The notes under the pieces were generated by a model that searched no databases, was not told the origin of the DNA, and saw only the letters and a list, made by a program, of their open reading frames with translations. DNA of 64,000 bases, from positions 2,595,929 through 2,659,928 of the forward strand of contig NSJX01000001.1 of the NCBI GenBank assembly GCA_002286715.1, given 5' to 3'. The stretch comes from Dentipellis sp. KUC8613 (taxonomy: Eukaryota; Basidiomycota; Agaricomycetes; Russulales; Hericiaceae). This document shows positions 1 to 9,742 of the stretch, piece by piece (within the stretch, counting starts at the first letter, position 1; the number at the start of each line of letters is the position of its first letter). The translations under genes were made by a program, and so were the position numbers.

Positions 1-92
1 GTTCAGTGTGCAAGACGACGCGCTACTGCTCGCAGAGGTGCCAGAAGAAGGACTGGCCGGATCACAAGCCAAAATGCAAGCCTCCGCTGTGA
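1..92 (+). CDS. MYND zinc-finger protein, 3' end only
   Basis: Frame 3 (from base 3) reads through to TGA at 90-92 and gives a run ending RYCSQRCQKKDWPDHKPKCK followed by PPL. The spacing of Cys, Cys, His and Cys is that of the second half of a MYND zinc finger, a protein-interaction module. Only about 29 residues are inside the window, so the rest of the protein, its length and partner domains cannot be seen. The ankyrin-MYND gene at 36719-38211 carries a similar finger, but there the finger is followed by a further 160 residues, whereas here the protein stops right after it. The identification rests on the Cys/His pattern and is good despite the short length. Confidence 0.75.
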   Translation, partial: SVCKTTRYCSQRCQKKDWPDHKPKCKPPL

Positions 93-274
93 CACGATCA
101 TTGACAAGCAAGCGATTGACGGGGGTGAGTAGATGATTCAGGTTCTCGGGGACAAGGAGGCGGCGTCTCGTACTGCGCGGTCGAACAGGCCTTCGTTCAC
201 GATCTCGAGACTGTATCTTAGATAGAATTGTGTATACGAACGTATAGCCCACCTAGCAGGGCATTCGTCTGAGC

Positions 275-282
275 GATCAGTC
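275..282. repeat. 8 bp direct repeat GATCAGTC, left copy
   Basis: GATCAGTC occurs here and again at 13399-13406, exactly outside the two inverted-repeat ends of the 13.1 kb block. I infer a target-site duplication. Chance occurrence of an 8-mer is possible, but its placement at both ends is what makes it informative. Confidence 0.55.
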
Positions 283-333
283 CCATTCAAAATCCAATCT
301 GCTGAAATCCACGGATATCCATTGAAATCCGTT
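283..333 (+). repeat. Left terminal inverted repeat of 13.1 kb element (degenerate)
   Basis: The left end begins CCATTCAAAATCC and continues with repeated AAATCC words. The reverse complement of 13347-13398 begins CCCAGTGAAAATCC and follows the same word order. By hand alignment about three quarters of some 50 positions match, and many differences are C/T or G/A. Further AATCC/GGATT words continue to about 640, as in subterminal repeats of DNA transposons. Confidence 0.55.
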
Positions 334-688
334 ATCTGCCATCTGACCGGTATTGACCAGATTTCGGCGGATTAGTATGGCAATAATGGATTTAAATCCT
401 CTGTAATCCGCTCTTATCTGCGGTGGCCGGATTTCGATTGATGTAGACATCGGGTTCGGCCAATCACGTGTTTGCTCAAATCCTCTGTATTCTACTTATC
501 AACGGATTTGTCACGTGTTAGAATCTGTTCATATCCATTGGGATCCACCTGTATTCAGGCGGTATACAGAATCTGTACTCTATTGAAATCTACCCGAATC
601 CCTTCAATTCCGCTTGGATCTGCTCGAATCCGCTTCCCGCGACAGTGCTGCAGCTGCCGATTCCGCAATCTGAAACCATGGCACTACG

Positions 689-2846
689 TCAGTAAACTTG
701 TGGTGGTGGACGGAGCCGGCATACCTTCTGTTGCGCCTGCTTTTCGTATTCCTACAATCACAGGAATCTAGTCAGCCGAGGTAACAATCTGAATGGGAAT
801 TATACCTTTTGCTTCTCCTTCGTAAGAGCACCCCAATACTTCTCAAAGGCTGGACGAGTACCAAATCGATGTATCTTCTTCCATTCACGAGCGCACATGT
901 TGCTGAAAAGCCTTACATTAACGAGAAACGCGCCGGATACGATTATGGCGACGTACAATGCGGTGATGTCCTTCGAGACACGCATGACTCCCTGGGGTTT
1001 GCACGACTCACATTGGTCACCTATAATAAGTCCATCAGACGAGGTTCTCACAAGGAAAAAGAAACGTACCGGTACACACAGTAGCCAGCCCATTTGCTGC
1101 ATCTGCATCTGCGCCCGTGTTCGCGTCTGCACCCGTGTTCGCATCTGCGCCCGCGCCCGTCTTTGCGTCTGCGCCAGTAATGCTCGTATCTGCGCCCGCG
1201 GCCGCATTCACGTCTGCGCCTGAGGCTGCGGCCGCATTCACGGCACCCACACCCCCGTTCACGTCGGCACCCACGCCCGTGTCCACATCTGCTCCCGCGC
1301 CCGTGTTGACGTCTGCGCTCGCACTCACGTCTGCGCCAGCGCCCATGTTTGAATCTACACCTGCGCCCGCATTTGCGTCTGCACCCGCGCCCGCATTTGC
1401 GTCTGCACCCGTGCCCGCATTCGCATCTGCACCCATGCCCATGTCTGCATCTGCATCTGCGCTCGCACCTGCGTCCGCACCACCAGCGCCCGTGCCCCCT
1501 GCATTCGTGCCTGTGCCTGCGTCTGTCTTCGTGTTCGTGTCCACGTTCATGGGTGCACCAGCACCTGTCTTTGCATGGCTGCCAGCAATTAAATCTAAGA
1601 CTGTACCTGCGCTTGCTTTGAGATCACCCGTTATGTTGCCTGGGCCTACACGACGAGGTCTGGGCAGAGCCTTCGCCGGAGCAGTGAGTGGAGCGGTCGG
1701 CTGAGTGGTGAGTGGGGCCTTGGCCGGATTGAATGCAATGCCGCCACTGCGAACCTCAGCGATGTGTGCGTCAGGTGACAACGAACACTTACAAGAAATT
1801 GATGTCTCCTGCGGCATCCTAAATAGGAAAGAGTAAGTTCACTACGAAGTTATATGACGCGGGCCGAGAACGACTTACATCTCCCATACTGATCAACGCG
1901 CCGCCTTCGCCAGGCGCCGGGCCCGTTTTGTTGCTGGTATTGTCGATCTTACCTGACTTGATTTTTTTGGCGCTGTTGCTCGGGGCCGATGTATCGCCAA
2001 CGCGCTTCAGCGGCGATTGGGAGGGTTCCGGCGACAGGTCCAGCTTCGGCGTTGCCCGATCCTTCGGCTTGTGATTCTTGTACCAGGATGAGTAGACAAT
2101 GGAAGAGAACTTCGAGAGCTTCCAGTTGTTGTCACAGAATGTGAACTCTTCAAATTTGTTAATCATCACGCTGGTGTAGTACTCGTTAGCTTCGTGACCG
2201 ATCCCCCGACACCACGTAGAAGGTGCCATGCCAGATTGGAGCAGTTGGTTCCAAACCTGGCGGCAGGTCTCGGTAATGGCTGAGAAACGTAGCGGCGTGA
2301 TAAGAATGCCATTACGGTCTTGCATGAAATGCAAGCGACTGTTGATAACACCCGTCTTGGCGGCTTCGACGAGGACTTCCTCAGCGCCGAGAGCGACGAC
2401 GTCGGAACCAAACTGCAGGTTCGTCGTGCCCGAGGCTTTCGGTTTTATCTCGTTCCATTGCTTGAGCGTCCAGATTGTGACGAGCGGGAAGTTTTCTTTG
2501 GCTACAGGCGGCGGCAGCGGTAAGCGGCTGAGAGAACTGAGGGAGCTCGGAGGACTGGAGGATCCTGTTTTCGGGAGCCCCCCCAGCAACGGCCCAGAGT
2601 CCCTCTGGTCAGGTACGAGATACCTACATTTTGAAAGTAAATCTATGAAGATATTGCTCGTGTTAAGGTGGTAACATAGATACGTCACCTTATCTTTCGG
2701 TTCTCGGCCGCCAAAACCTCCTTTTCTTTCTGGAGGCTAAGCAAAACACGCAGGAGGGAGTCATCGGAGAGCCCAATCTGACCCGTCCTTCCCAATCCTT
2801 CTAAACCCATATTGTACCCGCTGCCCCGTTCAGCAGCAACCTGCAT
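689..2846 (-). CDS. Multi-exon protein of an Agaricomycete family of unknown function, with a long Gly-Ala-Asp-Asn repeat
   Basis: Model (minus): exons 2689-2846, 1879-2623, 1793-1818, 1070-1746, 806-1020 and 689-751, all with GT-AG introns and consistent phases, giving about 627 residues. The first exon codes for a helical, coiled-coil-like stretch ending LQKEKEVLAAENRKI. The second holds a Ser/Pro linker and a conserved-looking block (VWNQLLQSGMAPSTW ... FTFCDNNWKLSKF) of a type I associate with many uncharacterised mushroom proteins. The fourth is dominated by imperfect repeats such as GADANAGAGADANAGAG (about 110 residues). The fifth has a block (MCAREWKKIHRFGT) again typical of that family. 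No enzymatic motif is visible. The 3' end and last exon are the least certain, and the first ATG could lie in an upstream exon. The repeat tract makes an antisense open frame look coding, but that frame has no splice or motif support. Confidence 0.65.
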
Positions 2847-4317
2847 GGCATTGAGCGACGGGCCGACGACCTAGGACCAAATCAGCATTGACAAACATCC
2901 GCTATGACTACAAAGAACACGTACGCTCGAGGTGCGCTGATGGACATCGAGCGCGTGACCTAGGAGACTCGCGTCATTGGTGCCCGATGTTGGAATTGCA
3001 TTGTGGAGCATATGAGACAGGGCGCCTGCGGGCGAGGGCAACGCCAAAGAAAAGGGTGGGTGGGTGGACTCGCGAGAGTCAGCCCTTGGGGTCGCATGGT
3101 GCTCGCGCGAGAACTGCCACTCATCCATGGCGATAGGGAGTGTGCTGGGGAGTCGCTCCGAGTGCAGGGAAGGGGCTGGCGAGATGCGGGTCAGAGAAAT
3201 TTGACACCGGTCGCCGCGTGTTGGCGGCGGCGCCACTGTTTGTTTATGTTTCCTTCGGCCCAAACAAACAATGTAGTTAGCCTCGAGCGGAATCAAACAG
3301 ACATCGTCACAAACCTACCATGATAATGCAACATCTACGAATGGCCGTATACATTGTTGCTCGGAGCCTTGGACTTTATTCTGGATTATTCCCTGAAAGC
3401 CCAACCGCCCACGCGTGCTTCCGGCATAGTGTGACCACTGCGAAGATCAAACGATACTGGTCTTTGGTGAGTAATGTATGGAATGTATGTAAAGCAGGTC
3501 GACGCACCAAGCATGACACAGTTTGCCAGGGTCTCTAAGTTCCGTCAGAGCCATGTGCTTGACGTGGCCTCCTGAGGGCAAAAACTGCACAACGCCCATT
3601 AAAAAAAGTCATTACTTCATATTACCTGTCAGTCCGCGATGATCCTACTAACGCCATCGAAGCAGCGTATCGAGTTCTGTCGCATACTGCCCAGATTTCC
3701 ACAGCCCTTGACCATTAGCAGAGGCTGAACTGTGTCATTGGAGAGTACTCACGATTCCTAGGTTGTCATTTGGACGAGCGGCAGGACTCGGGGGCTCCAG
3801 CGCACCAATGATAATCGCTGTCTGGAGAAGCACCGGGGCGGGCGGCTGTCGTCGCTCGGAAAGACTTCACGTGTGCCTGTCAAAGAAACGATAAACAATA
3901 ACAAGAAGAAAAGAAATGGTTTGCACTCACTTGACCGCTCGTTTTCGAGCATGCGTCGCTCATATAAGATGGGAGGAGGAAAAGACCCTCACGCGCGCCA
4001 GTTTCCGTGCCATGCGGCACGGCTGCACAGCCAACGTGATGCAAGCCAGCCACCTGATCAAGCGCCCGCATTCGGACTTCGCCTCGACACGACGACAACG
4101 ACGACCTACCCTCTCCCCACCCTGGCCGCCTGCTCCAACTCCTCACGAGCACGACAGCACCCACAGGACTTCTGCCAGAAACGGATACATTGCAGGAGCT
4201 GCTTCTAGCTCCTCGTACTCGAGCTTTACATCGTGCCAATAGGACAGCACGAAGACGAGCAAGGGGTCTACGACAGACGGCCCATCCATCGGGCATGGCG
4301 ACGCCCACCACCCACTC
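2847..4317. other. No supported gene
   Basis: Only short open frames without splice continuity or recognisable motifs. A minus-strand frame at 2871-3296 could hold an additional upstream exon of the 689-2846 gene, but no convincing join was found. Confidence 0.5.
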
Positions 4318-4815
4318 CTACAGCTGCAAGAACCGAGCGACATCTCCGATGACGGCACGATCGCGATGGATCTGTTGCATGACTGCCAGTGCGCGGCGAA
4401 ATCGCGGGCGATACATGGAGTTACATACCGCGCACGCAAATCTGTTGTCGGACTGAAAGGTATAGGATACCTCTAGCTCCTCTGATTGTATATCTCTGAA
4501 GCTGACTAGTCCCGTGCCATAATGCACGAAGACAGGCTGGATTATGCCCAACATCTCATGTCGGGCTGCCCCGCATACGGTCACAAGGTGCGCGCTCATC
4601 CCTGCTGCTCTGTCAGTATAGTGTTCCAGCTGACGGCAATTGTGTTGCAGAGTTGTACGCGCCATGCATTGGCAGGATCCACTGCATGGCGCCTCGCGTC
4701 CCCGAAATCGCAACAACGCGGAGCTCGTGCGTCGGCGCCGCGATGAGCGATCATGCATCTCGATGTCAACGTCAAGGGTGAATTTGCGGCCAGGGGTAGC
4801 GTACATTACTACCAT
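4318..4815 (-). CDS. Hypothetical open frame, possible exon
   Basis: An ATG-started frame of 165 codons whose C-terminal half (CAVCNSMYRPRFRRALAVM, then a helix-like stretch) looks more protein-like than its surroundings. It ends GTTCTTGCAGCTGTAG, so a splice acceptor lies at the stop. A following frame downstream (4143-4439, minus) reads KLEYEELEAAPAMYPFLAEV, and the two may be exons of one decayed gene, although no consistent donor was found. Function unknown, and it may be non-coding. Confidence 0.22.
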   Translation of the reverse strand: MVVMYATPGRKFTLDVDIEMHDRSSRRRRTSSALLRFRGREAPCSGSCQCMARTTLQHNCRQLEHYTDRAAGMSAHLVTVCGAARHEMLGIIQPVFVHYGTGLVSFRDIQSEELEVSYTFQSDNRFACAVCNSMYRPRFRRALAVMQQIHRDRAVIGDVARFLQL

Positions 4816-4899
4816 TCACACCTGGTCGCTGGCATGTAACTGCGATCGGACCCAAGAAGTGTTGCGTCACGAAGATGCTGGGTGACTCCAAAGCGGCCC

Positions 4900-5370
4900 G
4901 CCGAAGCCCCTCGTTGTACATCTACTTCCAGAACAAGGTCCGAGCCTCTCTCAAGGCCTGCATCCTCGCCCTCTCCGAGTGTCCCGTCGTGATGCTGTGT
5001 TCACGCCTGTCACCGTCTCGCCTCGCGCTCACGCTGTCTCTCTTGTGCACCCATGCCATCTCGTCGTGCATTTGCACCGTTTCGTCCTGCGCTCGCGCCG
5101 TTGTGCTTTGCCCCACGCCTGCCTGCCGTCTCGCCTCGCATCCATGTTGTCGCGCTTTGCGCCCGTGCCATCGCCGCCATCGCGCCCCGTGCCTGCGCTT
5201 CGTCTCGCCCTGCCTCTGCACTCCGGCTAACTTTGTGTCCACGCCATCGTGGTCTTTAGGCCTGCGTCCGCGCGCCGCGTCCTCCGTGCCCGCGTGTCGT
5301 GTCATTTCGCCCCGTGCCTGCATCTTCACGCGACAACCCTTCGCTTCTGCACCATTGTGTCCTGCGCCCG
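4900..5370. repeat. Degenerate pyrimidine-rich minisatellite-like tract
   Basis: The plus strand is built of loosely repeated words such as CGTGCC, GCGCCCGTG and TCGTG and is poor in A. It opens several frames on both strands that are compositional artefacts. Similar tracts lie at 7290-7976 and 9265-9700, and in reverse orientation at about 15300-15950. Confidence 0.5.
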
Positions 5371-5687
5371 CCTGTGTCGAATAGTAACACATTGTCGTCC
5401 ATCCCTTCATTCTGGTTGTTCTTCTCCTCTACCCCCAGCACGCGCGTACACTCTTTTCCTCAAGTTCGCTCCTGCCTTTCTAGCAGGCTCTCGAACCTCA
5501 CAAAGGCCGTCAGCAGGACTGTCCACTGGACCGACATTTACCTGTCTAGCATACAGGGACGAGGTGCGCTCTCTGCTACACTGCTCTGTCAATATAGAGC
5601 TGTAGCTGATGTAGATCCGGTCACAGATACCCCTCCGTATCCGCCCTTGGCGCACACACTGCCACAATCCATGCGGCCTTCACCCGC

Positions 5688-6446
5688 TCATCGCACACCG
5701 GGCCCCGTGTACTCGCCTACCACGCCGCGGAGCCGAGCGCGAGGTGGCCCAGATTCTGCTCGAGTGCCGTCACGGCCACTCGGGTATCCCGCCCTGCAAA
5801 CGCGGCAGCCTGCACGTTGTCGACTGCGTCGACGTGCCTGGCGTCGGCGGCCTGGACGCAGCAGGGACTGAGGGCGGCCACTGGAGCGCCTCGGATGCTG
5901 CGCGCAGGAGCAGGTTCGTCGTGGCGAGCGCCTTTGTCGACCCCGAGCACGCGGAGGAGACGATGGCGAGCGGGAGGGAGAGCACACACGGGACGGTCTC
6001 GCCCGCTCGTCCTGGAGTACTTCTGCACGAGCCACTGCGCCACGGGGTCTGCCGTGTCCTGGTGCAGGTTCGGCTGCGTACGCGGCGAGCTGGGCCATGG
6101 AGACGGGGAGTGCAAGAGCGAGGTGCAGGAGAGGGGCAGCAAGGGCGTCGAACTGGTCAACAGCCGCGTACAGCCGCGAGCGCGACGCGCTCACGATCCC
6201 GCCTGACTCCAGCGGCGCCGCGGGTGTCAGCACCTGCACCGCGGCAGACAGCACGTTCACGTTGTAGAACGCGAGGCTGCCGCGCGCGAGGATCTGCGCG
6301 CGGCTGCCGAGCATCGCGTATGACATCTGCAGCCACAGCGAGTGGTTGTTCTGCGGGGGCGGGCTGGACACGGTCCGCAGGCTCGTACCCACCTGGCGAG
6401 AGGTGCGCGCTGCTGGTGCAGTTGGATGAGAGTCACCCGGATCCAC
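5688..6446 (-). pseudogene. Hypothetical coding remnant, apparently frameshifted
   Basis: Three minus-strand frames in turn look protein-like with GC-rich third positions. First comes a hydrophobic stretch (SLWLQMSYAMLGSRAQILA ... LHLALALPVSMAQLAAYAA) from about 6350 to 6090. Next is a frame reading DTADPVAQWLVQKYSRTS, then a third reading STKALATTNLLLRAASEALQ down to about 5770. No GT-AG introns were found that join them in phase. I therefore read it as a decayed gene with indels rather than an intact one. The original family is not recognised. An alternative is a real gene with unusual splicing. Confidence 0.3.
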
Positions 6447-6627
6447 GTTGTCGGCAGGTACTAAAATCTTTCTTTTTTATGTGTACATCTACTAATGAAT
6501 GGTGTCAATACAGACCAAATCGAGCACTGCATGCCCTCACTCACCGTGCCCACAGCTCATGGGCACCGTATGATGCACACACCGGCCCCACTTGTCGTGG
6601 CTACCCAAGCTAACCCCCTCTCAACCT

Positions 6628-7210
6628 TCACTCAGTTGACATATTTCTACACACGGCTACAGTCAGATATGATGACTGTGGTGCACACTCGAAAACGTAC
6701 CGCCGTGGCACACAGTTTGCCATGAACTTGGCCCATGCTTGCTTCCCCTCCTCTGATTCTGATTGAGTCTGGCTCCCATCAACTGGGACAGGGTCCTCCT
6801 CGGAGTCGGGCACCAGCTCGTTGTTGTCGACAAGGGTCTCGCCACGCGCTTCTGCCGAATGTCTTGTCTTCAGTCGCTTGCAGTCATGCGAGGTGGCTGC
6901 TTCATTTGCATGGCTCCGCTTGCCGTGCCAAGTGGTCGCTCTCGTTAAACCTGGCAGCATTTCATTCTCTTTTGAGCTAGAGGGCAGGGTGGGTAGGGCA
7001 GGATTGGTGGTCATAGGTGCAGCAGGAGCAATCGGGAGGTACGAGCAACAAAACCCATCTGATGTACGAGTAAGTCTGAGCTCCTACGCGTGACATTTGA
7101 GTCTCACAATATTTGAAGAGGATGTAGGACACACCTGACCAGCCGGAGGCATAGGAATGATGATCAGGCTGGGTTGCTGAGTATTGTCTGCGTCTGGCAT
7201 GTGGGATTGT
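6628..7210 (-). CDS. Hypothetical acidic/Ser-rich protein fragment
   Basis: A minus-strand exon-like frame (6628-7014) encodes a polar, low-hydrophobicity segment with SKENEMLPGL, a basic patch HDCKRLKTRH and an acidic patch NNELVPDSEEDPVPVDG, ending at a plausible donor GTACGT inside CCACGGCGGTACGT. An upstream in-phase stretch near 7200-7120 reads MPDADNTQQPSLIIIPMPPA and could be a preceding exon. Nuclear-protein-like composition, no recognised domain, and both ends unresolved. Confidence 0.3.
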
Positions 7211-7289
7211 GGTGGACAGCACGGCGGTGGAATGCGACGGTATGCAACGATTATCAAATACCTGTGATCTGTCAAGTCACATGACCATC

Positions 7290-7976
7290 TAGCTGTATTC
7301 GCACTGTCGTGCCGCTGGACCTTCGTGCTGTCGCGCCATCGCACCTGCGCACCCTCGTTCGTGTCATCGTGTCGTCGTGTTGTCGCATCGTCACGTCGTC
7401 GCATCATCTTCACGCCCTTGTGCCATCTTCGCGTCCTGGCGCCCATTTCACCCATCTTGCTCCCGGCCTCTCTGTGCCGGTCTTGCCCTCTTCGTGCAAC
7501 ATCATGCCTGCCCACCCTCTTCCCACCCTTCGTGTGACATCGGACCATCTTCGCGCTGTTGCGTCGTTGCACCGGTCTCTCGCCACCGTGCCCATCTCAC
7601 CCATCCTTGCAGCCTGACACCATTCTCGGCATGGCGTTACGCTATCTTCGACACCCTCATGCCTTCCTCGACGCCCTCACGCCGTCCGCGACACCCTCGC
7701 GCTGTTCTTGATGCCCTCGACCGCCTTCGCGATGCCCTCATGCCGCTTCGACCGCCCTCGTCCACCCTAGCACGCAGCCCGCGGCGGCGTCATGATACCC
7801 TCGACCGCTGTTGCGGCGCCGTCGTTCGCCCTCGTGACCCCCTCGTGTGCCCTCGCGCATGGCCCGCGATGCCCCCGCACGCGGCCCTCGTGCCCTCGCA
7901 TGGCACCTTCACGCCCTCCGCACGGCTGCACCGCCTCACACATCGCCTTTGCGCCCTTGTGCCGCCCTTGACGCCG
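7290..7976. repeat. Degenerate tandem tract, unit about 18 bp
   Basis: Variants of TCGACGCCCTCATGCC recur from about 7640 to 7990 (TTCGACACCCTCATGCC, CTCGACGCCCTCACGCC, CGCGATGCCCTCATGCC), with a looser cytosine-rich version upstream. No gene is supported here. The PB1 gene terminates at its right edge. Confidence 0.5.
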
Positions 7977-9264
7977 TCATGATACCCTCGAGACCCTCAG
8001 CACCACCTTGGCGTCGGACCCCACACTGCCCACCGCCTCCTCCCACTCCGCCTCCGTCCTCACCTCGCGCCCCGCACCAACCGTCGCCACCGAGCTCACC
8101 GTCGCCATCGTGCCCACCGACCCTGCCCGCGGCCTCCCCGTAGCACCCACAGGCGGGACAAACGCGACTCTGAACTCGCGCCCGGGCATGAGCCCCTCCT
8201 CCCACACGAGCCGGTCGTACAGCCGCACGCGCACGTCCGCGAGCGCCGCGCCGCGTGGGACGCAGAACCTGACGATCGCGTCGTTGAAGGCCGCCTTGAT
8301 GACGAGCGCGGGCGTGCCTGCGTCCTCGTCGGCCTGCGGCACGGGCTGCGACGTGAGCGGCGACGAGGGCAGGTGGAGCGCGCGCAGCGAGTCGGTCATG
8401 GACAGCTGGCGGCGGCGGGGCTGCGGGGTAGCCTGGTCTGGAGTTTCCGGGCGCGATGCTGTCAGGGGATTGTCAGCAAGCACGCACGCGAACGAAGGAG
8501 GACAATGTAGGAGACGTACCGTAGAACTGACCCTCTTCAGGGTCCGCAGGCATCGGCTGGCTCTGGCTCCGCGGCCTCCTTGAACCAGCCGACAACGACC
8601 GCCGCACCTCAGCGCCTACACCAGCACCAGCGCCGACACCCGTGCCCGAAGACGGATTGAGCGGCGGCGGCGACATCGAGCGGCGCGCAGGCTTCGCCAG
8701 CACCGGCAGCTGCAGGAGGTCGTCCAGCGCAAACGAGTCCGGGCGGCGCTGCGCCGGGTCGTGCGCAAGGAACCAGAGCTCGTCCGCGCCCGCAGGGGTC
8801 GGTGTGAACGGGAGGTCGAGCTCGCCGTACGACGACTCGGACGAGCGGGACGAGCGCCAGGAGATGCGCGACGGCGGCGCGCCGAGCTGAAACGAGATCG
8901 TCGAGAGCGCGATCGACGCCGGGCGCGACGCGTCGGTCGCCGTGCGCGGGCGCTCGAGGTCTGGCGTGTCGAGGTACACGCTTGCAGCGCGTGAGGGCCG
9001 CTCTGCAGCGGAGTTGGAGCGGCCCTCACGCGGGGGCGCGAGGCGGCGGTCCTGCGGGGGCGGGACGCCTAGCTGGTGGTCCTCGGGGAGGGACTCGAGC
9101 CCACCGACGCCGACGCTTGTGCCGACGGGCGGGTTGGTGCGAGTGGGCGGTGGACGTACGGTTGGCGGGAGGCCCTCGCGCGTGGCGGAGGAGAGGAAGA
9201 GCGGGAAGTCTTCTTCCATGTCGAATGAGGGCTTGTCGTTCGGAGCGTGCGGCTCCCGTGCCTC
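7977..9264 (-). CDS. PB1-domain protein, 5' end missing or unresolved
   Basis: Two exons join cleanly: 8520-9264 and 7977-8458, with a GT-AG intron in phase 1. The first begins after an acceptor GCGCAG and codes for a Ser/Pro-rich segment including DMEEDFPLFLSS and SRPASIALSTISFQLG. The second ends with a PB1-like fold: ALVIKAAFNDAIVRFCVP, then DVRVRLYDRL, and near the end TEAEWEEAV and KVVLRVS, matching the basic-strand/helix/acidic pattern of PB1 domains. Such C-terminal PB1 domains occur in polarity proteins such as Cdc24 and in NoxR-type regulators; which one this is cannot be decided. Upstream of 9264 lies a low-complexity tract and then a transposase gene, so the amino-terminal part is not present in the window. 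It may be a captured or truncated fragment. Confidence 0.5.
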
Positions 9265-9700
9265 CTGCGCTGCTGTTGCCCCCCCCCCCCCCCCTGCGTG
9301 GCCCGAGCGTGGCCCGAGCACCGCCCTCGAATGCGCCCCAAGCGGCTGTCGCGCATCCGGCACTGCTGTCGCGCCCCCTGCCCCGCCACCCTCGTGATGC
9401 GCGAGCACGCCCACATGTGGTCTGAGCGCACTCCCGTGTTGCCCCCGTGCGCCTCCCGCGCCGCTGTCATGCCCCCCCGTGCTGCCGCCCTCATGACGCA
9501 CTCGACAAGCTGGGGTCCCGCACTGCCCAAGCGCCGACCGCACGACAGCCTCCCACGCCCTTTACGACACCCTCCGATCCCGCATGCCTGCGCCGTCGTT
9601 GTGCACCCGCCCTTGCACACACCTTCCACACCCCTCGTAGTGCCCGAGTGCGTGCCCGAGTGCACCCTGTGCTCCTGCGTCCCGCAATCATGCTGTCCCA
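9265..9700. repeat. Cytosine-rich low-complexity tract
   Basis: Plus-strand words such as GTGCCC, CGCACTG and CCCGAGTGC recur. It contains a run of 16 C at 9279-9294. It separates the PB1 fragment from the transposase stop codon at 9743. The minus-strand open frame through it is Gly/Ala/His-rich and compositional. Confidence 0.45.
9279..9294. repeat. Run of 16 C
   Basis: Homopolymer C tract immediately upstream (gene sense) of the PB1 fragment's first exon. The length may be affected by sequencing error. Confidence 0.9.
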
Positions 9701-9742
9701 TGTGTGTGTGCCTTGTGCTATCACATCCCGCATTTCTGGCTA

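Noticed and set aside
1117..1704. 195-codon plus-strand open frame, Ala/Pro/Ser-rich
   Set aside because: Antisense shadow of the GADANAGA repeat exon. It has no motifs and the opposite strand has a consistent multi-exon model.
5744..6613. 289-codon plus-strand open frame
   Set aside because: Arg/Gly-rich with no domain. GC-rich sequence opens all frames here, and the minus strand shows more protein-like patches.
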